64,000 nucleotides of DNA from Streptomyces liangshanensis (GTDB lineage: Bacteria; Actinomycetota; Actinomycetes; Streptomycetales; Streptomycetaceae), in the NCBI RefSeq assembly GCF_011694815.1, contig NZ_CP050177.1, positions 5,062,001 to 5,126,000 of the forward strand. The letters are read 5' to 3'. The notes beneath the pieces are model-generated. The model was not told where the DNA came from. It worked only from the letters and a program-made list of their open reading frames with translations, and ran no database searches. The position numbers and the translations under genes were made by a program. Below are positions 17,582 through 26,260 of this stretch, in pieces (within the stretch, counting starts at the first letter, position 1; each line of letters starts with the position of its first letter).

Positions 17582-18478
17582 TTGACCACGCACGCACCGC
17601 AGACGGCGCAGTCCGTGACGCTGCCGGCCTCGCTCGACGAGGCCGTGGCGGCGCTCACCGCGATGCCCGCCGCCGTACCCGTCGCAGGTGGCACCGACCT
17701 GATGGCGGCCGTCAACAAGGGCCTCCTGCGGCCCTCGGGACTCGTCGGCCTCGGCCGCATCAGCGAGCTGCGCGGCTGGCACTACCAGGACGGCCACGCG
17801 CTCCTCGGCGCCGGCCTCACCCACGCGCGCATGGGCAGGCCCGACTTCGCGGCCCTCATCCCCGCGCTGGCCGCGTCCGCGCGCGCCGCGGGCCCGCCCC
17901 AGATCCGCAACGCCGGGACGCTCGGCGGGAACATCGCGACCGCCGCCCCGACCGGCGACGCCCTGCCCGTCCTCGCCGCCCTGGAAGCCGACCTCGTGGT
18001 CGCGGGACCGGGCGGCGCGCGGCGCGAGATCCCCGTCACGCACCTGCTGGCCGGGCGCGAGATGCTCGCCCCCGCCGAGCTGATCGGCTTCGTCCGCGTG
18101 CCGTTGCTGCACGCCCCCCAGGTCTTCCTCAAGGCGACCGGGCGGACCGGCCCCGGCCGCGCCACCGCCTCCGTCGCCGTGGTCCTCGACCCGGCGCGGC
18201 GCGGCGTGCGCTGCGCCGTCGGGGCCATCGCGCCGATGCCGCTGCGCCCGCTGGAGGCCGAGCGGTGGATCGCCTCGCTGATCGACTGGGACGGGGCACG
18301 CGGCCTCACGCAGGAGGCCCTGGCGGCCTTCGGCGAGTACGTGGCCGCCGCGTGCGTACCCGACCCGGCGCCACCCGCCGACGGGAGCGAGCCGCCCGCG
18401 CTCGCCCCCGCCGTACTGCACCTGCGGCGTACCGTCGCCGCGCTGGCCCGGCGAGCACTGGGGAGGGCCCTGTCGTGA
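17582..18478 (+). CDS. Xanthine dehydrogenase-type FAD-binding subunit (CoxM/XdhB)
   Basis: 298-residue flavin subunit of a molybdenum hydroxylase. FAD-binding motifs AAVPVAGGTDLMAAVNKG near residue 30 and IRNAGTLGGNIATAAPTGDA near residue 110. Start TTG 17582 is chosen because AAAGGGGCA sits just upstream and the family N-terminus fits (SLDEAVAALTAM); upstream in-frame codons lack a ribosome site. Its stop overlaps the next start (GTGA). Electrons would flow molybdenum centre to [2Fe-2S] to FAD. Substrate not determined: a purine or other aromatic heterocycle or aldehyde. Confidence 0.88.
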   Translation: MTTHAPQTAQSVTLPASLDEAVAALTAMPAAVPVAGGTDLMAAVNKGLLRPSGLVGLGRISELRGWHYQDGHALLGAGLTHARMGRPDFAALIPALAASARAAGPPQIRNAGTLGGNIATAAPTGDALPVLAALEADLVVAGPGGARREIPVTHLLAGREMLAPAELIGFVRVPLLHAPQVFLKATGRTGPGRATASVAVVLDPARRGVRCAVGAIAPMPLRPLEAERWIASLIDWDGARGLTQEALAAFGEYVAAACVPDPAPPADGSEPPALAPAVLHLRRTVAALARRALGRALS

Positions 18479-19899
18479 GCACCGACGAGCATTCCGGTAC
18501 GGGTTCCGGATCCGGCCCCGGGGACCCGCGCGGCGGCTGGGAGCCGGTCGAGCACGGCGGCGAGTACGACGCCGAGGCGACCGCGTTCGTGCAGCTGCCG
18601 CCCGAGGACTTCATGGACGCGCCGCTGGCCGCGCCGGGCCACGGCTACGTACCGCCGCAGATCGTCCCGCTGACGCCCGCCGCCGACCCCTCCGTACCGG
18701 ACCACATGCGCTGGCCCGAACCGCGGCAACAGGGCGGCCAGGGGCAGGTGTACGACACGTCGTACGACCCGCGCGCCACCGGGCACTGGAACTTCACCGA
18801 CGCCGGGCAGCCGGGGCAGCCGCAGCAGGGCCCCGGGCAGGCGCCCGCGCAGGGGCAGGGCGGCGGGACGGACGGCCGGGGGAGCGCCCTCGCGGGCGGT
18901 TCCGGGCCGGGCCCGAACGCGCCGTCCGAGCTGACCGGCGAGTGGACCATCCCGGTCGCCCAGGGCGACCTTCCCGACGAGTCGGGGGAGTTCAGCGCCT
19001 CCGTCCTCGCCGCGCAGTGGGGCGGCGGCACCCCGCCCGCGACCCTGCCCGGCGGCGCCGCCGCCCCCTGGGCGCCGCTCCCGGGGACCGACGCCTACGC
19101 CGACGCGCCGGACGCCCCCGCTTCCCCGGACGCCTCGCCCGAGCCGGGGCCGGACGCGGCCGGGGACGGTTCCCCGGCGGACGCCGCCGACACCGCCGCG
19201 CCCGAGGCCGACCCCGTACCCGACGCGGACGCCGAGCCCGCCCTCCTCACCAGCAGCAACAACAGCGCCGAACACCCCGGCGGCTCCTACGTCCTGCGGG
19301 TCAACGGCGCCGACCGCCCCGTCACCGACGCCTGGATCGGCGAGTCCCTCCTGTACGTGCTCCGCGAGCGCCTCGGCCTCGCCGGCGCCAAGGACGGCTG
19401 CGCCCAGGGCGAGTGCGGCGCCTGCAACGTCCAGGTCGACGGCCGGCTCGTCGCCTCCTGCCTCGTCCCCGCCGCCACCGCGGCCGGCTCCGAGGTCCGT
19501 ACGGTCGAAGGCCTGGCCGTCGACGGCGAACCCTCCGACGTGCAGCGGGCGCTGGCCAAGTGCGGCGCGGTGCAGTGCGGCTTCTGCATCCCCGGCATGG
19601 CCATGACCGTGCACGACCTCCTGGAGGGCAACCACGCCCCCACCGAACTGGAGACCCGGCAGGCGCTGTGCGGCAACCTCTGCCGCTGCTCCGGCTACCG
19701 GGGCGTCCTCGACGCCGTGAACGAGGTCGCCGCCGAGCGTGCCGCGAGCGCGGAGGCGGCCGCCGCCGCCTCCGAGGAAGCCCGCGTCCCGCACCAGGCG
19801 TCCCCGGGAGCCGGCGGCGCGCAGCCCGCGCGGCCCGACTCCCACGCGAACCCCCACTCGCCCGCGAACTCGCACTCGCACGACGGAGGCATGGCGTGA
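18475..19899 (+). CDS. Xanthine dehydrogenase-type [2Fe-2S] subunit with long low-complexity N-terminus
   Basis: 474 residues, where this subunit is normally about 160-200. The C-terminal 210 residues are standard: plant-type cluster GAKDGCAQGECGACNVQVDG and second cluster CGAVQCGFCIPGMAMTVHD with LCGNLCRCSGYRG. The first about 255 residues are Pro/Gly/Ala/Asp-rich with no recognisable domain and look disordered. GTG 18475 overlaps the preceding stop and is the only coupled start; the extension keeps the same frame and GC pattern without stops. A tail after the clusters is Ala/His/Ser-rich (HANPHSPANSHSHDGG). The extension is the odd feature; its role is unknown. Confidence 0.88.
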   Translation: MSTDEHSGTGSGSGPGDPRGGWEPVEHGGEYDAEATAFVQLPPEDFMDAPLAAPGHGYVPPQIVPLTPAADPSVPDHMRWPEPRQQGGQGQVYDTSYDPRATGHWNFTDAGQPGQPQQGPGQAPAQGQGGGTDGRGSALAGGSGPGPNAPSELTGEWTIPVAQGDLPDESGEFSASVLAAQWGGGTPPATLPGGAAAPWAPLPGTDAYADAPDAPASPDASPEPGPDAAGDGSPADAADTAAPEADPVPDADAEPALLTSSNNSAEHPGGSYVLRVNGADRPVTDAWIGESLLYVLRERLGLAGAKDGCAQGECGACNVQVDGRLVASCLVPAATAAGSEVRTVEGLAVDGEPSDVQRALAKCGAVQCGFCIPGMAMTVHDLLEGNHAPTELETRQALCGNLCRCSGYRGVLDAVNEVAAERAASAEAAAAASEEARVPHQASPGAGGAQPARPDSHANPHSPANSHSHDGGMA

Positions 19900-22205
19900 G
19901 CAACGACGCGGCCACCGGGACACCGACGCTCGACGGCCCCCGGCAGGAGCCCCCCGCGCACGGCCTCGGCGCCTCCCTCGCCCCGGCCGACGCCCGCGCC
20001 AAGACCGAGGGCACCTTCCCGTACGCGGCCGACCTGTGGGCCGAGGGCCTGCTGTGGGCCGCGATCCTGCGCTCCCCGCACCCGAGCGCGAGGATCGTCT
20101 CCATCGACACCTCCGCCGCCGCCGAGATGCCGGGCGTCCGGGCCGTCGTCACCCACGAGGACGTCCCCGGCGACTCGGCGTACGGCCGCAGGGTCGCCGA
20201 CCGCCCCGTCTTCGCCTCGGAGGTCGTACGGCACCACGGCGAGGCCATCGCCGCCGTCGCCGCCGACCACCCCGACACCGCGCGGATGGCCGCCGCCGCG
20301 ATCGCCGTCGAGTACGAGATCCTCGACCCGGTCACCGACCCCGAGAAGGCGTTCGCCGCCGAGGCGCTGCACCCCGACGGCAACCTCATCCGCCACATCC
20401 CGCTGCGCTACGGCGACCCCGGCGTCCAGGGCGAGATCGTCGTGGAGGGCCTGTACCGCATCGGCCGCCAGGACCCCGCCCCGATCGGCGCCGAGGCCGG
20501 CCTCGCGGTTCCCAGACCCGACGGTGGGGTCGAGATCTACACCGCCTCCACCGACCCGCACACCGACCGCGACCTGGCCGCCGCCTGCTTCGGCCTGGAC
20601 CCCGAGCGGGTCAAGGTCGTCGTCACCGGAGTCCCCGGCGCCACCGGCGACCGCGAGGACCCCGGCTTCCAGATCCCGCTGGGCCTGCTCGCCCTGCGCA
20701 CCGGCTGCCCCGTCAAGCTCGCGGCCACCCGCGAGGAGTCCTTCCTCGGGCACGCCCACCGCCACCCCACCCTGCTGCGCTACCGCCACCACGCGGACAG
20801 CGAGGGCCGCCTGGTCAAGGTCGAGGCGCAGATCCTCCTCGACGCGGGCGCCTACGCCGACGACTCGTCGGAGTCCCTCGCCGCCGCCGTCGCGTTCGCC
20901 TGCGGCCCGTACGTCGTCCCGCACGCCTTCATCGAGGGCTGGGCCGTCCGCACCAACAACCCGCCGTCCGGGCACGTCCGGGGCGAGGGCGCCATGCAGG
21001 TCTGCGCGGCCTACGAGGGCCAGATGGACAAGCTGGCCGCCACCCTCGGCCTCGACCCGGCCGAGCTGCGCCTGCGCAACGTCCTGGCGACCGGCGACAT
21101 CCTGCCGACCGGCCAGACGGTCACCTGCCCGGCGCCGGTGGCCGAACTGCTCCAGGCCGTACGGGACTTCCCGCTGCCCGCCCTGCCCAAGGACACCCCG
21201 GAGGCGGCCTGGCTGCTGCCCGGCGGGCCGGAGGGGGCGGGGGAGCCGGGCGCGGTACGGCGTGGCGTCGGCTACGCGCTCGGCATGGTCCACATGCTCG
21301 GCGCCGAGGGCGCGGACGAGGTCTCCACGGCCACGGTGAAGGTCCACGACGGCGTGGCGACGGTCATCTGCGCCGCCGTCGAGACCGGGCAGGGCTTCTC
21401 GACGCTGGCCCGGCAGATCGTGCAGGAGACGCTGGGCATCGAGGAGGTCCACGTCGCCTCGGTCGACACGGACCAGCCCCCGGCGGGCCCGGCCGCGCAC
21501 GGGCGGCACACCTGGGTCTCGGGCGGGGCCGTCGAGCGGGCGGCCAAGATGGTCCGTACCCAACTGCTCCAGCCCTTGGCCCACAAGTTCGGCATGTCCA
21601 CCGAGCTGCTCCAGATCACCGACGGCAAGATCACCTCGTACGACGGGGTGCTGTCCACCACCGTCACGGAGGCGATGGACGGCAAGGAGCTGTGGGCGAC
21701 CGCGCAGTGCCGCCCGCACCCCACCGAGCCGCTCGACGAGTCGGGCCAGGGCGACGCGTTCGTCGGCCTCGCGTTCTGCGCGATCCGGGCGGTCGTGGAC
21801 GTCGACATCGAGCTGGGCTCGATCCGGGTGGTGGAGATGGCCGTCGCCCAGGACGTCGGCCGCGTCCTCAACCCGGCGCAGCTGGCGACCCGTATCGAGG
21901 CGGGCATCACCCAGGGCATCGGTACGGCCCTGACGGAGAACCTCCGTACGACCCGCGGCCTGGTCCGCCGCCCCGACCTCACCGGCTACGCGCTGCCGAC
22001 GTCCCTGGACGCCCCGGACATCCACATCGTCAAGCTCGTCGAGGAACGCGACGTGGTGGCTCCCTTCGGCGCCAAACCGGCGAGCGCGGCCCCGGTGGTC
22101 ACGTCCCCGGCCGCGGTCGCCTCGGCGGTCCGCGCCGCCACGGGCCGCCCGATCAGCCGCCTCCCGATCCGCCCCCAGGCGGCGGTGGCGGTACCGGGGG
22201 CGTAG
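19896..22205 (+). CDS. Xanthine dehydrogenase-type molybdopterin-binding subunit
   Basis: 769-residue large subunit carrying the molybdenum cofactor. The N-terminal Ald_Xan_dh domain starts LAPADARAKTEGTFPYAADL; cofactor-binding stretches include TGVPGATGDREDPGFQIPLG, SGHVRGEGAMQVCAAYEGQM, ETGQGFSTLARQIVQETLG and, near the end, KPASAAPVVTSPAAVASAVR. GTG 19896 overlaps the stop of the iron-sulfur gene, with GGAGG upstream. Third gene of the operon. No XdhC-type sulfuration factor is adjacent. Confidence 0.9.
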   Translation: MSNDAATGTPTLDGPRQEPPAHGLGASLAPADARAKTEGTFPYAADLWAEGLLWAAILRSPHPSARIVSIDTSAAAEMPGVRAVVTHEDVPGDSAYGRRVADRPVFASEVVRHHGEAIAAVAADHPDTARMAAAAIAVEYEILDPVTDPEKAFAAEALHPDGNLIRHIPLRYGDPGVQGEIVVEGLYRIGRQDPAPIGAEAGLAVPRPDGGVEIYTASTDPHTDRDLAAACFGLDPERVKVVVTGVPGATGDREDPGFQIPLGLLALRTGCPVKLAATREESFLGHAHRHPTLLRYRHHADSEGRLVKVEAQILLDAGAYADDSSESLAAAVAFACGPYVVPHAFIEGWAVRTNNPPSGHVRGEGAMQVCAAYEGQMDKLAATLGLDPAELRLRNVLATGDILPTGQTVTCPAPVAELLQAVRDFPLPALPKDTPEAAWLLPGGPEGAGEPGAVRRGVGYALGMVHMLGAEGADEVSTATVKVHDGVATVICAAVETGQGFSTLARQIVQETLGIEEVHVASVDTDQPPAGPAAHGRHTWVSGGAVERAAKMVRTQLLQPLAHKFGMSTELLQITDGKITSYDGVLSTTVTEAMDGKELWATAQCRPHPTEPLDESGQGDAFVGLAFCAIRAVVDVDIELGSIRVVEMAVAQDVGRVLNPAQLATRIEAGITQGIGTALTENLRTTRGLVRRPDLTGYALPTSLDAPDIHIVKLVEERDVVAPFGAKPASAAPVVTSPAAVASAVRAATGRPISRLPIRPQAAVAVPGA

Positions 22206-22330
22206 GGCGGCGCCCTCCGTCGGCTCGCTCGCGTGGTCCATGTCACCGTGTCCGGCCCGGTGACGCGGGCCACTGCTCTCTGGGCTCCACGGCGGGACGG
22301 TCGTAGGGTGCGGGGGAGAGAGGAACTCCC

Positions 22331-23545
22331 ATGAACGCATCTGAACCGCCGCACATCGGACGCAGGGCCGTGCTCGCCGGGTCCGGGGCCGTCGCCGCCG
22401 CGCTGGCCCTGGGCGGCCGCGCGCTCTTCTCGTCGTCCGCGTCGCCCTCGGCGTCGTCCGCCGCATCACCCTCCGCGTCGTCCTCCGGGTCGCTCTCCGC
22501 CGAGCCCGCGGCGTATCCGCGGGCCGCCGCGGTGCCGAAGGGGCTCACCGAGCGGCAGCTCGCGGGCCAGCGCGTCATCTACTCGTACCCGGGCCACACC
22601 CCGCCCGCCGCGCTGCTCAAGAAGATCAGCGCGGGCGAGGGCGCGGGGGTCATCTTCTTCGGCGAGAACATCACGAGCGCGGCGCAGATCGCCGCGGTCG
22701 TGAAGCAGCTGGAGAAGGCCAACCGGTCCAGCCCCGTACGCCTCCCCCTCCTGCTCATGACCGACCAGGAGGGCGGCACGATCCGGCGCCTGCCCGGCGC
22801 CCCCGCCCTGTCGGAGAAGCAGATCGGGCTGGCGGCCGACCCGGTGGCGGCGGCTAAGGCGGCCGGCACGGGGGCGGGGAAGAACCTCGCCGCGGCCGGC
22901 CTGAACCTCAACCTGGCGCCGGTGCTCGACGTCTACCGCACGGCCGGCGACTTCACGGACCACGCCCAGCGCTCGTACGGCCGGAACGCGGCGCAGGTCG
23001 GCAAGCTCGGCGCGGCCTTCGTCACCGCCCAGCAGCACGTCGCGGTCGCCGCGACCGCCAAGCACTTCCCGGGCCTGGGCGCGGCCGCCACGCACCAGAA
23101 CACCGACCTGGGACCGGTGACGCTCACCCAGTCCCTGACCACCCTGCGGAACGTCGACGAGGCCCCGTACAAGCAGGCCGTCGCGGCGGGCACCCGGCTG
23201 GTGATGCTCTCCTGGGCGGTCTACCCGGCCCTCGACGCCAAGCACCCGGCGGGCCTGTCCGCCGCCGTGGTCAAGGAGCTGCGCTCGCACGTGGGGTTCA
23301 AGGGGGTCACGATCACGGACGCCCTGGAGGCGAAGGCGATCAGCCACACCCTCACCACGGGCCGACGCGCGGTCCTGGCCGCCGGCGCGGGCATGGACCT
23401 CCTGCTCTGCTCGTCCCGCCAGGTGTCCCAGGGCGAGTCGGCGGTGACGGCCCTGACCACGGCCCTCCACAACAAAACCCTCCCCACCCCCGCCTTCCAC
23501 GACGCAGTCTCCCGCCTGACAGCACTACGCACGGCCCTGAGCTGA
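22331..23545 (+). CDS. Tat-exported glycoside hydrolase family 3 (NagZ-like)
   Basis: 404 residues. Twin-arginine-type signal GRRAVLAGSGAVAAALALGG, then a Ser/Ala-rich linker of about 30 residues, then the GH3 barrel: GVIFFGENITSAAQIAAVV, LLLMTDQEGGTIRRLPGAP, LNLNLAPVLDVYRTAGDF, AATAKHFPGLGAAATHQNTD and the nucleophile region GVTITDALEAKAI. NagZ-like enzymes remove beta-GlcNAc from muropeptides or chitin fragments. The export signal suggests action on cell-wall or environmental sugars, not cytoplasmic recycling. Monocistronic. Confidence 0.88.
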   Translation: MNASEPPHIGRRAVLAGSGAVAAALALGGRALFSSSASPSASSAASPSASSSGSLSAEPAAYPRAAAVPKGLTERQLAGQRVIYSYPGHTPPAALLKKISAGEGAGVIFFGENITSAAQIAAVVKQLEKANRSSPVRLPLLLMTDQEGGTIRRLPGAPALSEKQIGLAADPVAAAKAAGTGAGKNLAAAGLNLNLAPVLDVYRTAGDFTDHAQRSYGRNAAQVGKLGAAFVTAQQHVAVAATAKHFPGLGAAATHQNTDLGPVTLTQSLTTLRNVDEAPYKQAVAAGTRLVMLSWAVYPALDAKHPAGLSAAVVKELRSHVGFKGVTITDALEAKAISHTLTTGRRAVLAAGAGMDLLLCSSRQVSQGESAVTALTTALHNKTLPTPAFHDAVSRLTALRTALS

Positions 23546-23579
23546 CCACTCTCTCCCCCCCCCCCACGAGAATGGCGGC

Positions 23580-24233
23580 ATGACAACGGCGACGGTCAAC
23601 AGGGCGCGAGGCGCCCTCACTTCGGCGGTGACGGCCCTGGCCCTGACGACTCTGACCGCCTGCTCCGACGGGGAGCAGTCCGCGGAGGCGCAGATCCCGG
23701 CGGGGCGCTTGTGCCGGGGAACCCTCTCGGACGACGCCGTGAACGCCGTACAACTCCTCACCGCCGCAAAGGAGTTCGCCCCGATCAACGCCGAAGCCCA
23801 GCCGGCGACCACGGCCCAGGATCTCGTCGCCGACTACCTGGCGGACGGGACGGGTGGCGAGACCCATCAGCTGTGCGCGGTCCACCTGCCGGGACGGGCG
23901 ACCTCCCAGATCGACATCGACGTGACGCTGGAGGACGCCGAGGGCGTCGGCGACTCACGGTTCGCCAACACCTTCAAGCAGTACGACCTCGGACGCGAGG
24001 GGCTCGCCTCCCCGCAGAAGGCGGTTCTCTACGCGGAGTGCGTCAGCGAGAAGTTCCGCGGCAGCCCCGTCATGCTGCGAGCAGCCCTGCGCAACCGCCA
24101 CGAACCCGACGGCAACCCCGAACGCCTGCGCCGAGCCAACCTGACCCTCCTCCACTCGGTCACGCTCGCCCTCGTCAAGGAACTCGGCTGCACGGCCCGC
24201 GCCGACCTGCCGGAGACGCCGGAACTGGGTTAG
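23580..24233 (+). CDS. Putative lipoprotein, unknown function
   Basis: 217 residues. Lipobox LTTLTAC gives a Cys at about residue 28. The mature part has no domain I recognise; it includes three further Cys (LCRGTLSD, LCAVHLP, YAECVSEK) that may form disulfides, plus one near the end (ELGCTARAD). An unusual run of 11 C lies just upstream (23555-23565), between the GH3 stop and this start. Streptomyces encode many such lipoproteins. Function not inferable. Confidence 0.65.
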   Translation: MTTATVNRARGALTSAVTALALTTLTACSDGEQSAEAQIPAGRLCRGTLSDDAVNAVQLLTAAKEFAPINAEAQPATTAQDLVADYLADGTGGETHQLCAVHLPGRATSQIDIDVTLEDAEGVGDSRFANTFKQYDLGREGLASPQKAVLYAECVSEKFRGSPVMLRAALRNRHEPDGNPERLRRANLTLLHSVTLALVKELGCTARADLPETPELG

Positions 24234-24270
24234 GCCGGTGAAACGCCGATCGGTCGCCCCCGGTACACGG

Positions 24271-24299
24271 GTGGCGGGAATTGAACCCGCGTAACTCGC
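24271..24299 (-). repeat. Partial copy of tRNA-Cys 3' part: probable attachment-site remnant
   Basis: These 29 bases equal 27220-27248 inside the tRNA-Cys gene except for one T/C difference, in the same orientation. They correspond to the tRNA 3' half (anticodon arm 3' strand, variable loop, T arm). Beyond the block the sequence stops resembling a tRNA. A direct duplication of a tRNA 3' end with a foreign segment between is the mark of integrase insertion. This defines the left edge of a roughly 3-kb island. Confidence 0.75.
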
Positions 24300-24590
24300 C
24301 TGAAGGCGAGTGGCTTCTCCTGCACGGGGCCGAACGAGTAGCGCGACCAGGCACGACGAAGGTGGCTTCCCGTCCTCGGAAGAGGAGGAGCCGCCCTCCG
24401 TTGAGAGCCCCAAGCCCCTGTGCGTTTTGCAGGTTTGTCGGTTCTGGCCAAAGCTCGATGAGCGGGCGACAGGCCAGGCACGAGGCAAGCTGGCGGTAAG
24501 GGGAGCTGGGGGACGCTCACCCGCAAAAATGGAAGCACCGGTTGCCGCCGAGCTGAGTACAGTGTTCCCAGCCTGAGAGGAGGCTTCGCC
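24300..24590. other. Left end of island, no gene seen
   Basis: About 290 bases between the attachment-like repeat and the first island gene. No open frame has a ribosome site or convincing codon use. A perfect palindrome ACTCGCC-TGAA-GGCGAGT straddles the repeat edge (24294-24311). Confidence 0.4.
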
Positions 24591-25559
24591 GTGGCGCAGG
24601 TCGATCCCAACAAGAACCTGACATCGGAACAGTTCCCTGAACTCAACCGATCTTTCTACGGTTCTGATCCTGCGGACTATTTCCGCAAACGGTTGGATTT
24701 GCTGATTCTCGCCGCAGCGAAGCCGCGTGAGCTGGATGCCATGTTGGCCAAAGGGCTCCGATACGGCGAAGTTACCGTGCGACAGCAAGAAACTGAACCC
24801 GCCGATGAGGATGCGGCATCGCTGCAAGCCTTCGTTTCCACTGAAGCTGAAGTCCTCCTCCATCATGCATCCGAGGCGCTCTTGCGTCTGTACTTTGCCC
24901 ATGCCGAGGGACAACCGTGCCCCTGGCTGGAGTGCGCGGGTCTAACGAGCTTCAAGGTATTCAAGCGGCGAGTTGCCCAGCTTAGGGATGATCCCATTCC
25001 TGTGGAGAATGTCAGTCGGGTGTTCTTGGGGCGCGTAAGTGATGGTTCGAGCGATGAGCTGAAGGTGCACATCGATACAACGTCCAGATTTCTGCGCCTC
25101 GTTGCGAAACGTCTACTGAGCGACAGTAACCTTTACAACTCGGCTAAGCACGGCCTTGCCGTGCTTTCGGGGCCGGCTAGCTTGGTCATGACGGATGAGC
25201 AAACCGGGGCATCGTTCGGTGGCGGTGGCCCGAGCTTGAGTTACCTTGAGATCGAGACTAAGGACAACAGGGATCGGCTGTGGCGATGGACTACCCGGTG
25301 GGTTGACGCTGAGCAGACGATTATTCAGACCCATGCGGTTATCACGGCGATGTCGAGCCTCTGGGAGATTGCTAGAGCTAGGTACACCGACGCTGAAATA
25401 AATGGAGTCCAAGTCCTGACGGCTGAGGCGGTTAAGCAGTTCGCTGGATTTGGTGGAACAAGGACCAACCCGTTTACGCGCAGCAGTTTCTCTCTGGACT
25501 ATTATCAGCCGCAACCTGCGGAGGATGCGACGGGAGTGAATTCCGCCTCGGGCGCCTAA
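24591..25559 (+). CDS. Unrecognised 322-residue protein of the tRNA-Cys island
   Basis: I do not recognise the family. Start GTG 24591 has a strong ribosome site (GAGAGGAGG, eight bases upstream). The protein looks mainly alpha-helical and soluble. Notable stretches are VSTEAEVLLHHASEALLRLY and PCPWLECAGLTSFKVFKRRV near residues 80-130, then LYNSAKHGLAVLSGPASLVM. The His/Glu/Arg pattern in the first helix is loosely like HEPN-type helices, but that is only an impression. GC content and codon use are visibly lower than in surrounding core genes, consistent with acquisition. It ends in a Ser/Gly/Ala tail. Position next to an integrase remnant suggests cargo. Confidence 0.7.
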   Translation: MAQVDPNKNLTSEQFPELNRSFYGSDPADYFRKRLDLLILAAAKPRELDAMLAKGLRYGEVTVRQQETEPADEDAASLQAFVSTEAEVLLHHASEALLRLYFAHAEGQPCPWLECAGLTSFKVFKRRVAQLRDDPIPVENVSRVFLGRVSDGSSDELKVHIDTTSRFLRLVAKRLLSDSNLYNSAKHGLAVLSGPASLVMTDEQTGASFGGGGPSLSYLEIETKDNRDRLWRWTTRWVDAEQTIIQTHAVITAMSSLWEIARARYTDAEINGVQVLTAEAVKQFAGFGGTRTNPFTRSSFSLDYYQPQPAEDATGVNSASGA

Positions 25560-25734
25560 TGTCCTTGCCCTTGTGTCATGGTAGACCCTGCTTTGCCCTT
25601 GCCTAATGTCTTCAAGCGTACGGTCGGTCCGTCAACTCGCTGGCCATGGTGACGCGCAAGGTCGGCGTTCAGCACTCCTCGCAGCGAGTGGGCGATGTCC
25701 TACACAGGAAGGGGAGAGGCGGACTGCCGGGGGT

Positions 25735-26162
25735 TGAGAACGGCCGGGTGTTTCCGGACGAACACGGCCGTAGCCATCTAACCGGCGTGACTGGTCCGAG
25801 TGGAAGGCGCTTCTGATCGAGGCGAAGGTGCGGGACGGACGTCTGCACGACGCACCGCCGCGACGGTTCTGCTGATCCTCATGTTCCTGAGGGTGCCGTC
25901 ATGGGCCTCATGGGGTGGTCGACCACGGCCACGGCCAGCCAGTACTAGCGCATGGTGGATGCCGTGCGCACCGACGTCGCGAGGTAGGTCGACGGTCTCA
26001 TCTGGAAGACCGAGACTGACCGGCCGGATGATGACGGCTTGGCTGGGCTCAAGGTTCACGGGATTGAGAAGCGAGTAGAACGAAAAATCGAGGGCGCGCC
26101 GCCGTCCAGGCGGCGCGCGAGTTCTGTCCGGCTGTTTGATCAGATAGTCGGCGCGTGCTGAC
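25735..26162 (+). pseudogene. Tyrosine integrase remnant, C-terminal part with several frameshifts and stops
   Basis: Pieces in different frames align, in order, with the C-terminus of actinomycete element integrases: NGRVFPDEHGR, then NRRDWSEWKALLIEAKVRD with GRLHDA, then RRTAATVLLIL, then VPEGAVMGLMGWSTTATASQ, then RMVDAVRTDVAR and VDGLIWKTETDRPDDDG. A 2-bp insertion near 25772, a roughly 7-bp deletion near 25852, a shift near 25882 and two in-frame TAG codons (about 25947 and 25983) break it. The HxxR box spans the deletion, and the catalytic Tyr would be in the SQY before the first TAG. The N-terminal two thirds are missing. A 10-bp hairpin (26094-26118) lies in the tail. It explains the tRNA duplication and shows the element is dead. 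Confidence 0.8.
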
Positions 26163-26260
26163 TCTCTGGTGCTACACATGGATCAAGTAGGCAAAGCACG
26201 GCTCGGTGGCCTGGGCGCGTGCGACGCCAGTAGCCGAGCTGCCCCCAAGCCCCGGGAGGT

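Noticed and set aside
18942..19896. Very long upstream extension of the molybdopterin subunit frame
   Set aside because: The extension overlaps the recognisable [2Fe-2S] gene in another frame and is Arg/Gly/Pro-rich as expected of a shadow; the coupled GTG 19896 is the real start.
24262..24320. Possible complete tRNA (even a TCA-anticodon, selenocysteine-like one) on the minus strand
   Set aside because: Only the 3' half resembles a tRNA; the anticodon loop would have six bases, the acceptor ends do not pair and there is no long variable arm. It is better explained as a tRNA-Cys 3' duplication.
25800..26078. 92-residue open frame in the island gap
   Set aside because: It is one frame of the broken integrase region; integrase similarity jumps between frames, so the open frame is not a gene.
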